Shown: positions 16,103 to 24,184 of the stretch, in pieces
How the letters are laid out: the number at the start of each line of letters is the position of its first letter
Numbering within the stretch: position 1 is the stretch's first letter
From: Terriglobia bacterium
GTDB taxonomy: Bacteria > Acidobacteriota > Terriglobia > Bryobacterales > Bryobacteraceae
Direction of reading: 5' to 3'
Length of the DNA: 64,000 bases
Assembly (NCBI GenBank): GCA_025363475.1
Contig: JANYDS010000076.1
Coordinates: 16,574-80,573 of the forward strand
The notes under the pieces: model-generated
Database searches by the model: none
What the model saw: only the letters and a program-made list of their open reading frames with translations
Told to the model about the DNA's origin: nothing
Program-made: the position numbers and the translations under genes

Positions 16103-18007
16103 TCAGATTGCAATGCCTGCTGCCCGCCTGCGCACGGTTACGACGGTAATATCGTCGGCCTGACCCCATTTTCGGGCCGTTTCGGCGATCTCCGCCGCGG
16201 TCTTGCCGCTGATCCGAAGTGCCCGGTCAAAGCCGAACAGTTCGCCCTTGGTGTTGGTCGCCTCCACCACTCCGTCGGAGACGAACGTGAGGGTTTCACC
16301 GCCCAGCGAAACCTCCGACTCGGGGTAGGTTACATCCGCCGTAATCCCCAGGGGAAGCCCGGAATCCACTTCAACCTCACGCCCTTCCAGATAGGGCAGT
16401 AAATGGCCGGCATTGGCGATGCGGGACTGGCCGTCCGGCTGCAGGATGGCGCAAATGCAGGTCACGAAGCCGCCGCGCAGCCGGCCTACGAGACCGCGGT
16501 TCAAGTTCGCTAATACCACTGACGGACTGCGCGAAGACTCGTTGCGCAGCGCGCCCACCACCGTCGCCACCACCATGGCGGCGTTCAGACCCTTGCCGCT
16601 GACGTCGCCCGCGACCACCAGCAACGAACCGTCGGCGGAGGGCAGGCTCTGATAGAAATCGCCGCCCACTTCGCGCGCCGGCAAGTAAGCTGCGTCGAAG
16701 GCGAAGGGGGAAGCGATGTCCATACTCTCCGGTACCAGCATCCTCTGGATTTCCCGCGCCGACTTCATCTCCGCGCGCAGGTCTTCGCGTTCCGCGGTCA
16801 TGCTGCGGAAGCGGCCGGCCAGCACGTACAGAAAAACAAACAGCGGAGCGAACGATGCCGCGTAACTAATCGCGGAAACGCCACGCAGAGCAGCTTGGCT
16901 AACCGAGGGAATAAAGCGGACGAGATGCAGCATCTGCGCCACCGAGAAGACCAGACTCATGATCTGTTCGAGCCGCTCGCCCGAACGTAGCTTCCACACG
17001 GGCCAAAAGGCATGGAACGCCGCCAGATAAGTGACGAAGCGGACGCACATCCAGAAGAGGAGCGCATGGGGCTCCCAATACATTCGCCAGACGAACCAGT
17101 GTGCAGCGACACCGGGTATAGCCAGCGCGATGTACTGCACCAGCCATTGCAGACTGGAGAAGGTGGCGATCCAGAGCCACAAACGGGGAAGCGGACGCCG
17201 GGCCAGCGCAAAAAAGAAAAAAACACTGGCATACGTAATCAGGATTTCGCCCGCGCAGCGAATGCCGAACTGCACTTCGACCGGCACGCCGAGATGCAGA
17301 AGAGTGGCAATGCCTGCGGTGCCGCCGGCTCCCGTAAGGGTCAAAAGGCCGAGCCACAGGGTCTCTCGCTGTTCGCGCCCGCTCCACCAGAGGATCAGCA
17401 GCGTCACGCCGATGATGACAAAAACAGGGACAGCAGCGATGTTCGGCAAATCCGTGCGGGCTGCATCGCGCAGCAGACGCCCGCGCTCCAGTTCCACGGC
17501 CCATGCCGGTCCGGCCAGTGGGGTTTGCCCGGCAGAGAGACGGTAAGGGCCCCGTGTGAAACGGATTGCGACCAGCAGATCGTCGTCGGCGGCGATATCG
17601 GCCGGGATCGGAACTCCCTGCACAACGTCGGATCTAATGCGGCCGGTATCCGGATCGCCCCAGGTTCCTCGCGCCTGGCCGTTCAGATACAGCCGCCAGG
17701 CGAGCGGAGTCCGCAGGATGACGAAAAGGGGTTTTGCTGCGGCGAGCGGTGTCAGATTCAACCGGCATCGCTGCCAGAGATACACGCTGGTGTGCGCGGC
17801 CATGGAGCCCCCGGCAATGGTGTACTGCTCAGCTTGGACGTCGGGAGGCGTTCGGGACCAATCGCGATCGTCGAAATCCGGCTGGGCCCAGCGGGGATCG
17901 TCGCCTTCGTGAAAGACACAGCCGGTGGCTTCGACCGCCTCGGGAGTCTGTGCCGCCAGTGACATTGCAGCCAGCAGAGCCGCGGCAGCGAGACCAGCCG
18001 TTTTCAC
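16103..18007 (-). CDS. Membrane PP2C-type serine phosphatase (RsbU/SpoIIE family)
   Basis: A 634-residue signalling protein. It has a signal peptide, a periplasmic beta-sandwich sensor at about 25-185, seven or so membrane helices at about 190-405 (7TM-diverse type), a short coiled coil (AEREDLRAEMKSAREIQRMLVPE) and a C-terminal SpoIIE-type PP2C domain. Metal-binding acidic residues are visible in REVGGDFYQ and AGDVSGKGLNAAM, and the late pair in SDGVVEATN and QADDITVVTV. It should dephosphorylate a STAS-domain antagonist in response to an envelope signal. Its start overlaps the STAS gene stop by 4 bases. Confidence 0.9.
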   Translation of the reverse strand: MKTAGLAAAALLAAMSLAAQTPEAVEATGCVFHEGDDPRWAQPDFDDRDWSRTPPDVQAEQYTIAGGSMAAHTSVYLWQRCRLNLTPLAAAKPLFVILRTPLAWRLYLNGQARGTWGDPDTGRIRSDVVQGVPIPADIAADDDLLVAIRFTRGPYRLSAGQTPLAGPAWAVELERGRLLRDAARTDLPNIAAVPVFVIIGVTLLILWWSGREQRETLWLGLLTLTGAGGTAGIATLLHLGVPVEVQFGIRCAGEILITYASVFFFFALARRPLPRLWLWIATFSSLQWLVQYIALAIPGVAAHWFVWRMYWEPHALLFWMCVRFVTYLAAFHAFWPVWKLRSGERLEQIMSLVFSVAQMLHLVRFIPSVSQAALRGVSAISYAASFAPLFVFLYVLAGRFRSMTAEREDLRAEMKSAREIQRMLVPESMDIASPFAFDAAYLPAREVGGDFYQSLPSADGSLLVVAGDVSGKGLNAAMVVATVVGALRNESSRSPSVVLANLNRGLVGRLRGGFVTCICAILQPDGQSRIANAGHLLPYLEGREVEVDSGLPLGITADVTYPESEVSLGGETLTFVSDGVVEATNTKGELFGFDRALRISGKTAAEIAETARKWGQADDITVVTVRRRAAGIAI

Positions 18008-18348
18008 GCGACTGCTGCCGCGGCCGCAGTTTCGTCCGGATGCATCGACGTATATTTGGACAGCCCCAGCATGGTGAAAACTTTAACAAAGTGCGCCGAG
18101 AGACCGAAACATACTACCTTCTGCGACGCCTTGCCGGCCGCCATCAGGAGCTGAATCACCAGGGAGATGCCACTTGAATTCAGATAGGGCACTTTGGAAA
18201 AATCCAGTACAATCCTTGCTGTCCCTGCCGCCAGTTCCCGGTACTTGCCGAGGATAGCTTCTTCCGAATTACTGGTGATGTCTCCTTCGAAACGCATCAC
18301 GGCCAGATCGCCGCTCTGCTCCACCCGGGTGATTGTCTGCGCAACCAT
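18004..18348 (-). CDS. Anti-sigma factor antagonist (STAS domain)
   Basis: A 114-residue STAS protein of the RsbV/SpoIIAA type. The phospho-acceptor region reads LDFSKVPYLNSSGISLV, with the expected serine at S58 or S59. In partner switching the unphosphorylated form binds the anti-sigma kinase and frees the sigma factor. It lies between the kinase gene (1-base spacing upstream) and a membrane PP2C phosphatase (4-base overlap downstream). A short Ala-rich tail ends the protein. No sigma factor gene is adjacent, so the output is encoded elsewhere. Confidence 0.9.
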   Translation of the reverse strand: MVAQTITRVEQSGDLAVMRFEGDITSNSEEAILGKYRELAAGTARIVLDFSKVPYLNSSGISLVIQLLMAAGKASQKVVCFGLSAHFVKVFTMLGLSKYTSMHPDETAAAAAVA

Positions 18349-18349
18349 G

Positions 18350-18784
18350 TCAGTCCCTGTTCCCTTTCAAATGAATCACCAGGCGGGCGTAACTCCCGTT
18401 CTGTTCCGTGCCGTACTCCACTTCATCCACCAGCGACTGGATGAGGAACATACCCATACCGCGAGGACTTTCTTCACCCAGCATCTTGCGGTCAATATCC
18501 GGTGCCTGAAATTCGCCGTTCACGCCCTGGCCGTGGTCGTGGATGCGGACTTCGAGCGACTCCTCGCCCATGGAGAGCGTCACCATGATCGCCAGCTGTT
18601 CATTGAGCTGATTGCCATGCTCAATAGCGTTGATGCAGGCCTCCGCGACGGCGGTTTTCAGATCGTCAACGCGGTCGCTGCTGAAACCCATAAGTTGCGC
18701 CACACTCGCCGCTGTATTCATGGCGACCTTCTCGAAGCCGAGCCGGTTGGGGAGCTTCAGTTCGGTGACCACCGCATCGTTCAT
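18350..18784 (-). CDS. Anti-sigma regulatory kinase (RsbW-like HATPase)
   Basis: A 144-residue GHKL ATPase of the HATPase_c_2 type. The N-box AVAEACINAIEHGN, the G1 box DHGQGV and the G2 region RGMGMFLIQSLVD are present. It should bind a sigma factor or other target and phosphorylate the neighbouring STAS protein. The gene overlaps the upstream GAF-PP2C phosphatase stop (ATGA, 18781-18784) and is followed after 1 base by the STAS gene, so all four genes form a tight unit. Confidence 0.9.
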   Translation of the reverse strand: MNDAVVTELKLPNRLGFEKVAMNTAASVAQLMGFSSDRVDDLKTAVAEACINAIEHGNQLNEQLAIMVTLSMGEESLEVRIHDHGQGVNGEFQAPDIDRKMLGEESPRGMGMFLIQSLVDEVEYGTEQNGSYARLVIHLKGNRD

Positions 18785-19965
18785 TCGTTGTCTTCCTTTA
18801 AAAAAACGCGGCTAATGTAGAGCGCTGTCATGTCGTCGGTCTGGCGGGCATTGCCGGCGAAGTCTGCGAGTGTCGTCCACACGAAATCCAGTTGATCCTC
18901 CCGGGGCCGATCTCCCAGCAGGCTGAACAAACGGTCTTCGCCAAACTCCTCATCACCCTGAAAGACTTCGGTCAGGCCGTCGGTGTACACCAGCAACTGG
19001 GCGCCAGGAGGGAAATGATGAGTCTCCTGCTCCCACGCAAGGCCTGGCATCATCCCCAGTGGTGGGCCGCTGGCACCAATCTTCAAACGTTCTTGGCCGC
19101 GGCGCAGAAACGCCGGGTTGTGTCCGGCGCTGAGTATCTGCAGGGTGTGGGAGTGCGGATCCAAACTCAGGAGCACGGCCGTAACATAGCGCCGCCGGGC
19201 TTCAAGTCCCTCCCCCCAGTGCAGCGCGTTCAGCCGGGCAGCCATGTCCTCAAGCGACAGGCCCGACCCCGCAATGGCGCGGAAACTGGAGCGGAACGTC
19301 ATGCTGATCATGGCCGACGCCAAGCCTTTGCCGGCGACATCGGCCAGGACCATCATTAGTGTGCCGTCCTTCAGCGGCATCACGTCGACATAGTCGCCGC
19401 CGACCTCGTAGCATGCGGTGGAGCGCAGGCTTAGCGAATATCCCCCAACGTCGGGAACTTCCTGAGGCAGCAAGCTGCGCTGAATCGTTCGTGCGGCCTC
19501 CATATCCATCCGCACACGCTCCCACTCGATCACTCGTTCGTGGTGTTGGGCATTGCCGACCGCCAGCGCTGCCTGCAGCCCAAGCCCTTCGAGGAAGTCC
19601 GTTTCCTCGAAGGAAAACGGCGTGCGCCGCCAGGTGACCAGATGGGCGATGGTTTCGCCCTGTTCGCCGGCCAGAGCCACCGAGGTATAACCGGGAGTTG
19701 CCCCCCAATCCGCAGATTGAGTCCAGTCATCGGGAACCGACCCTCGCAGATGATGCGACCGCAAACCAAGTTGACCGTTCCACTGGAAGAAGACGCCCTC
19801 CACTTCAAGTTCTTTAACGGCGATCTCCAGCGTCATTGCCAGGACTTCCTCAAGCCGGATGGTGGAGTGAACCTGGCGAGACGTTTCGAGCAGGGCCTGC
19901 ACACGTGCGAGCTTCTGCTGCAAAATCAGGACATCATCCGCTGAACTGGCACTTTGCACTTCCAC
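18781..19965 (-). CDS. GAF-PP2C serine phosphatase (RsbU-like)
   Basis: A 394-residue soluble phosphatase. Residues 1-30 are helical, 25-165 form a GAF-like sensor (TSRQVHSTIRLEEVLAMTL ... ALAVGNAQHH), and 175-394 a SpoIIE PP2C domain with acidic metal ligands in YEVGGDYVDV, LADVAGKGLASAM and TDGLTEVF, plus TDDMTALYI near the end. It is the first gene of the four-gene switch and provides a cytoplasmic input, complementing the membrane phosphatase at the end of the operon. The start is GTG at 19965; no strong ribosome site is seen. Confidence 0.88.
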   Translation of the reverse strand: MEVQSASSADDVLILQQKLARVQALLETSRQVHSTIRLEEVLAMTLEIAVKELEVEGVFFQWNGQLGLRSHHLRGSVPDDWTQSADWGATPGYTSVALAGEQGETIAHLVTWRRTPFSFEETDFLEGLGLQAALAVGNAQHHERVIEWERVRMDMEAARTIQRSLLPQEVPDVGGYSLSLRSTACYEVGGDYVDVMPLKDGTLMMVLADVAGKGLASAMISMTFRSSFRAIAGSGLSLEDMAARLNALHWGEGLEARRRYVTAVLLSLDPHSHTLQILSAGHNPAFLRRGQERLKIGASGPPLGMMPGLAWEQETHHFPPGAQLLVYTDGLTEVFQGDEEFGEDRLFSLLGDRPREDQLDFVWTTLADFAGNARQTDDMTALYISRVFLKEDNE

Positions 19966-20345
19966 CAGTATCTCTTATCCTCGGAAATTCCATACCGGCA
20001 GATGCCTCGCTTCACCAGTCCACCACCCAGGAGTAGAACGGTTTGGCCGGACCGCGACTCGCGCCACACGAGCCACAGGTTATCCCCGATGGCGGAGTTC
20101 CGGCCACGGTCGAAACCCCGGCGGACTGCACCAGATGGCCCGATGTTCGCGTAACAGGCTTCTGCGTGTCCGCCGCATCCGCCCGGGTGGTAGAGCCGCA
20201 AGGTAGTTGGGGCCGACGTCGAAGAGAGTCCAGATATTGGTGTGGACGGAAAGCGCACGTACGATCCGCATTCCGGAAACTATCCGGTAATGCGTCGAAC
20301 CGCCAATAAAACCTTCAATAATGGGGAAACAGACCAAATCCCTGG
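19966..20345. other. Non-coding or decayed interval between plsC and the partner-switch operon
   Basis: About 380 bases with no gene I can support. Short open frames on the minus strand (for example one giving IGDNLWLVWRESRSGQTVLLLGG near 20050) look protein-like in composition but are interrupted and match no family I know. It could hold the promoter of the partner-switch operon, or a decayed small gene. Confidence 0.4.
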
Positions 20346-20975
20346 CTAGAGAGAGCTCGAAAGCTCGGGTTCGGGCTGTCCGGCGCCCAGTGCAGTTACA
20401 ATCTCGCGCAGTTCATCCGGTGAAATCCGCTCGTAAACGGGCTTGCCGATACGGACGTTCACGACAGGCCGCCACACCTTTTTCCAGCTCTGAAACGGCC
20501 CGCCGCCGCAGCAGCTCAAAGGGTGTCCCCACAGGCCATCCACGTGTATCGGAATCACCGGCGCGTCATGGCCTTCCAGCATTTTTTCATAACCACGTTC
20601 AAACGCTCCCATCTTACCGTTGCGAGAGATCGCACCTTCCGGAAAGATGGCCACCAGTTCACCTTTTGCCAGTTCCGCGCGCGCCGTTCGCAAGGCGCGG
20701 ATGACACCCTTCGGCGAAGCCCCGTGAATCGGAATCGCCAGCAGGACTTTGAAAAAATAATTGAACAACGGCGCGTCGTAAATGGGTTGCCACATTAGAA
20801 ACCGCACGATGCGCGGCGTAGGCATTCCCACCAGAATGGAATCGGCGTAGGAAATATGATTCGAAGCCAGCAAGCCGCCGCCGGTTTTCGGAATATTTTC
20901 CGCACCTTCCACCCGGATGCGAAAGAAGGTATTGACGAAACACCAGAGGACGAAGCGCGTAAGTTTATAAGGCAT
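20346..20975 (-). CDS. 1-acyl-glycerol-3-phosphate acyltransferase (PlsC family)
   Basis: A 209-residue membrane-associated acyltransferase. The catalytic NHX4D motif is NHISYAD (H40, D45), and the substrate-binding FPEG lies at 111-114. A hydrophobic N-terminal stretch (LTRFVLWCFVNTFF) anchors it. The likely role is conversion of lysophosphatidate to phosphatidate, though this subgroup also resembles the acyltransferase domain of Aas-type proteins acting on lysophospholipids. It starts on the base after the stop of the FUSC gene, so the two are cotranscribed. Confidence 0.88.
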   Translation of the reverse strand: MPYKLTRFVLWCFVNTFFRIRVEGAENIPKTGGGLLASNHISYADSILVGMPTPRIVRFLMWQPIYDAPLFNYFFKVLLAIPIHGASPKGVIRALRTARAELAKGELVAIFPEGAISRNGKMGAFERGYEKMLEGHDAPVIPIHVDGLWGHPLSCCGGGPFQSWKKVWRPVVNVRIGKPVYERISPDELREIVTALGAGQPEPELSSSL

Positions 20976-23003
20976 TCAGCGCTTCCTGTTCAATTGCGAT
21001 ACCTGTTCCCGCAGGGTGTTCAAACTTGTGGCAATGCGGTCCGTTTCAGTGGTCACAAGAGTGTGCGGCTCGCTCCTTTCCATAGTAATCCAGGCTTGCC
21101 GCAGGTCGGGTAAATCACGCGGCGGCGCAGTGCTGTTGCGCACAGCCTCTGCCAGTGCGCCCAGCGTCACATCTGCATCCGCGCCAAACTGCCTGAGCGC
21201 CGCGGGGCGGGTGGAACCCACTGCGGATTCAAGTGCCATGGCCGCACGCGCAAAACTGTGTGAACTGACCAGAATAGAATTCAGACAATTGGCCAGTTCC
21301 TGGTGTTTGAGAAAAGTGCGCGTACCCGGTTCGGACGCCAGTCGTGCAACCGACGCCGCAGCGTTAGACCGCGCGAGGCGCCCCGGCAGCCGTTCCGCCG
21401 CGATTGCCGTGGCGGGGCCGGTAACAATCGCAGCAAGATAGCGGCGGTAAGCCACCAGCATGTCTGCAATCAACGTGTTGACCTGTGTATGCTCCCAGGT
21501 TGGCCAGATCCAGTAGGCGAGCAGGGCGATAGCGCCGCCCAGCGCAGTGTTGAGAGCCCGCGCCATAATTGCATCTATCGGGCTTGAGCCGCCCATCGCG
21601 ATATAGAGCACAGCGATGGCACTGAGCGCGCTGACAAACAGACCATAATTCGCCGGGCCAATCCACCTGCCGAATAAAGCAAAGGTGGTCACCAGCAGAA
21701 TATCTGTCAACGGCCCTGTATGCAAAATATGGAACAGTGCGGTCGCTATCACCAGCCCCATAAAGGTCCCGGCAATGCGAAGGATTCCGCGACTGAATGT
21801 AGCGGTGAAATCAGGTTTGAGAACAATGGCAATCGTCATGGGCAGCCAGTAGGACCGCTGCAGGCCCAGGCTTCTCCCCACCGTGGTTCCGATCCCGATG
21901 CACACAGCCATGCGCAGCGCATGGCGAAATACAGTGGATTTCAATGTGAGGTTTGCCTGCACCAAAGCGAGGCGGCTGAATGGATCGCGCGACGGGCTGG
22001 CGGTCGCCCTGCGCTGGTGTTCTTTTGGCGCGGCAGCAGCACGGAGCTGGGCTGCCAGCGCGTCCACATGACGCAACGCATCACGCCGCAGAGCCATCAG
22101 CATGGTGGAGCCGGAAGCGGGCGGCAACCCATGAAACGCCGTCACTTTCTCATTGACTGAATGCAGGGAACCGGGCTGCTGGCCGATCACCCGCAGTGTC
22201 TCGGCAGCCGCCATCAGCACGTCTGCGATGCAGGCTGCAGCCTGTTGGCCCGCCGCGTCTCGGTTTAGACGATGGGCCAGACGCCGCAGAGTCAGAATCG
22301 ACAGTCTGATGCGTTCCGCCTGTGCCAAAAGAAACATCAGACGCTCGGACTCAACCGAGTGGTTCAGGGCAAGCGACGCCAGCGCCTGTTGCGCCTCCGT
22401 AATCGCCGCGGTGGCAGGCGGTGCGGCTGCGGAACCTGCTGGCGACACCGAAATTTGAGCCAGATCCTGATAGAGCCTTGCGATGATCCTGTGCTCGGGA
22501 GCATATGGTTTCACCGGCCAGAATGCCACAGACAAAAGCGTTTGAATCAAGCCGCCGCAGAATGCTATGGCGCCCGATTGCAGCGCTTCCGTGAGGGTAA
22601 GGTTTCGCGCGGTAAAAATGAGGAGAGTCACCAGCGTCACCGCACCCAAATCGCCCGCCTTTGGCCCCAGCACCACTATCATTCCGATGGCAAATGCCCA
22701 GAGCGTGGCCGCAATCACAGCAGTGGCGCTGTAATGCGCGGACAGTGCTCCCACCGCCACCGCTACGCCTACCAGCAAGCTCGCCAGAAGCATACGCCGG
22801 CCCCGTGCCGCATAAGGGTCCCGGCTGTCGGAATAGCAGACATTCAGGGCTCCAAGTGAACCCACCACACCCGCAGGAATATTGCCCAGTGCCAGGCCAA
22901 TGACAAGCGGCACAACAATGCCAACGGTATTGCGCACCGCAATTTCAGGAGCAATTTTCGAAGGGTCAAACCGGAGAACAGTCTGCCAGAGCGGGCTTGC
23001 CAT
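20976..23003 (-). CDS. FUSC family inner-membrane transporter
   Basis: A 675-residue protein with two blocks of membrane helices (about 25-160 and 365-500), each followed by a helical cytoplasmic region, as in YccS/FusC/aromatic-acid exporter proteins. The second half carries the FUSC_2-like sequence LKSTVFRHALRMAVCIGIGTTVGRSLGLQRSYWLPMTIAIVLKPDF in split form. Family members export aromatic acids or resist toxic compounds. It follows the sialidase-like gene by 6 bases and abuts plsC. The exported compound is unknown. Confidence 0.87.
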   Translation of the reverse strand: MASPLWQTVLRFDPSKIAPEIAVRNTVGIVVPLVIGLALGNIPAGVVGSLGALNVCYSDSRDPYAARGRRMLLASLLVGVAVAVGALSAHYSATAVIAATLWAFAIGMIVVLGPKAGDLGAVTLVTLLIFTARNLTLTEALQSGAIAFCGGLIQTLLSVAFWPVKPYAPEHRIIARLYQDLAQISVSPAGSAAAPPATAAITEAQQALASLALNHSVESERLMFLLAQAERIRLSILTLRRLAHRLNRDAAGQQAAACIADVLMAAAETLRVIGQQPGSLHSVNEKVTAFHGLPPASGSTMLMALRRDALRHVDALAAQLRAAAAPKEHQRRATASPSRDPFSRLALVQANLTLKSTVFRHALRMAVCIGIGTTVGRSLGLQRSYWLPMTIAIVLKPDFTATFSRGILRIAGTFMGLVIATALFHILHTGPLTDILLVTTFALFGRWIGPANYGLFVSALSAIAVLYIAMGGSSPIDAIMARALNTALGGAIALLAYWIWPTWEHTQVNTLIADMLVAYRRYLAAIVTGPATAIAAERLPGRLARSNAAASVARLASEPGTRTFLKHQELANCLNSILVSSHSFARAAMALESAVGSTRPAALRQFGADADVTLGALAEAVRNSTAPPRDLPDLRQAWITMERSEPHTLVTTETDRIATSLNTLREQVSQLNRKR

Positions 23004-23009
23004 GCCGCG

Positions 23010-24182
23010 CTACGGACTGATTCGCGCCGTCTGCACTTTGGAACCGCCGTCAGCATTGCCCCAGACGATTGAAGTCTCAGTGCCGGAGCGTACCAGTCTC
23101 GGATAACCCAGACTCTCCCGTTCACCCTGTGCCACCTGCGCAACGGGCCCGGCTACGCCCTTGGCATTCACATGCCGCACCAGCAGACGCGCGTTATTCG
23201 TGCCTCGTTCGAGCCAGGAAACATACGCTCCGCCCGCATCGTCGGACGCGGTGGAAGTGTAACCATAAGCCTGACCGGTACTGATCAGTACCGCAGGACC
23301 AAAATTCGCTCCGTTGTCAGATGAAAGGGCCAGTTGTGCGCGCGGTTTATTCCCTGCCGCCGTATACCAGGCAACCGCCACATTTGCACCCTTCGAAGCC
23401 GCTGCTGCCGCGTTGATCGGGCATGCATTGATCTGCCAGCGGTCCGGACTGATGATCTTCGAAGCAGTCCATGCGTTGTTCTCAAACCGGATGGTTGCTA
23501 TGTCGCGGATCTCACCGGCAGTGTGGTCGCGGTAGGCGATTAGCAGACCCTTTGTTGTACGAATTACCGACGTGGGGCAGCAGGCGCAGACATCAGAATC
23601 GAGTGTCTCTTCCTTCACGATTTTCGGGTTACCGCCTTCGGAACTCAGCACCGTGCGCATGAGTGTGACCGGGCCGTCTTCGCCCTTCAACGCCTGCAGC
23701 CAGATCATGGACGCTTCAGCGGGTCCGCTGGAAACCATCGACCCCAGCCCGTGCTGCACCAGACTGCGGTCTTTATGCCCGATCATGGGTGCAGACCAGC
23801 GCACCCCATCAGCGGAAGCGGCAACGTAAAGATACTCGGCTTCCGCACCTTCCTTCGGCATCTCAATCCAGTGGGCCATGAATGAGCCGCCGGGCAAAGC
23901 CACAACTTCGGGCAACTCCGCAGGGTGATGGAAAAAATGCCGACGCGCGACCACGGTGCGCACATCAGACCACGCAGCCCCGCGACGGATTGCATACCGC
24001 AGCGAGTCTGCAGCCGCAGACTTTTCCACCCAGCTCAACAGAGCACTGCCATCGGGCATCACAGACCAGTTTGCCTGCAGACTGGCCGCACCAGCAGGGC
24101 TCGGCTGCGGCTCAACTTTCAACACCTGTCCAAATAGCGGCAACGCCGTCAACGCGAGGAATATTGCGGTAGAAGTTTTCAT
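23010..24182 (-). CDS. Secreted sialidase-like beta-propeller with Cys cluster
   Basis: A 390-residue exported protein (signal MKTSTAIFLALTALPLFGQ) predicted to fold as a BNR/sialidase-type six-blade propeller, with repeated strands such as DSLRYAIRRG, VRWSAPMI and AQLALSSDNGANF. The canonical sialidase arginine triad cannot be assigned with confidence. A CACC motif (C199, C201, C202) and C254, plus HFFHH at 82-86, suggest a metal site or disulfides rather than classic sialidase chemistry. It starts 2 bases after the TonB receptor stop, so it may process or bind whatever that receptor imports. Confidence 0.75.
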   Translation of the reverse strand: MKTSTAIFLALTALPLFGQVLKVEPQPSPAGAASLQANWSVMPDGSALLSWVEKSAAADSLRYAIRRGAAWSDVRTVVARRHFFHHPAELPEVVALPGGSFMAHWIEMPKEGAEAEYLYVAASADGVRWSAPMIGHKDRSLVQHGLGSMVSSGPAEASMIWLQALKGEDGPVTLMRTVLSSEGGNPKIVKEETLDSDVCACCPTSVIRTTKGLLIAYRDHTAGEIRDIATIRFENNAWTASKIISPDRWQINACPINAAAAASKGANVAVAWYTAAGNKPRAQLALSSDNGANFGPAVLISTGQAYGYTSTASDDAGGAYVSWLERGTNNARLLVRHVNAKGVAGPVAQVAQGERESLGYPRLVRSGTETSIVWGNADGGSKVQTARISP

Positions 24183-24184
24183 AG

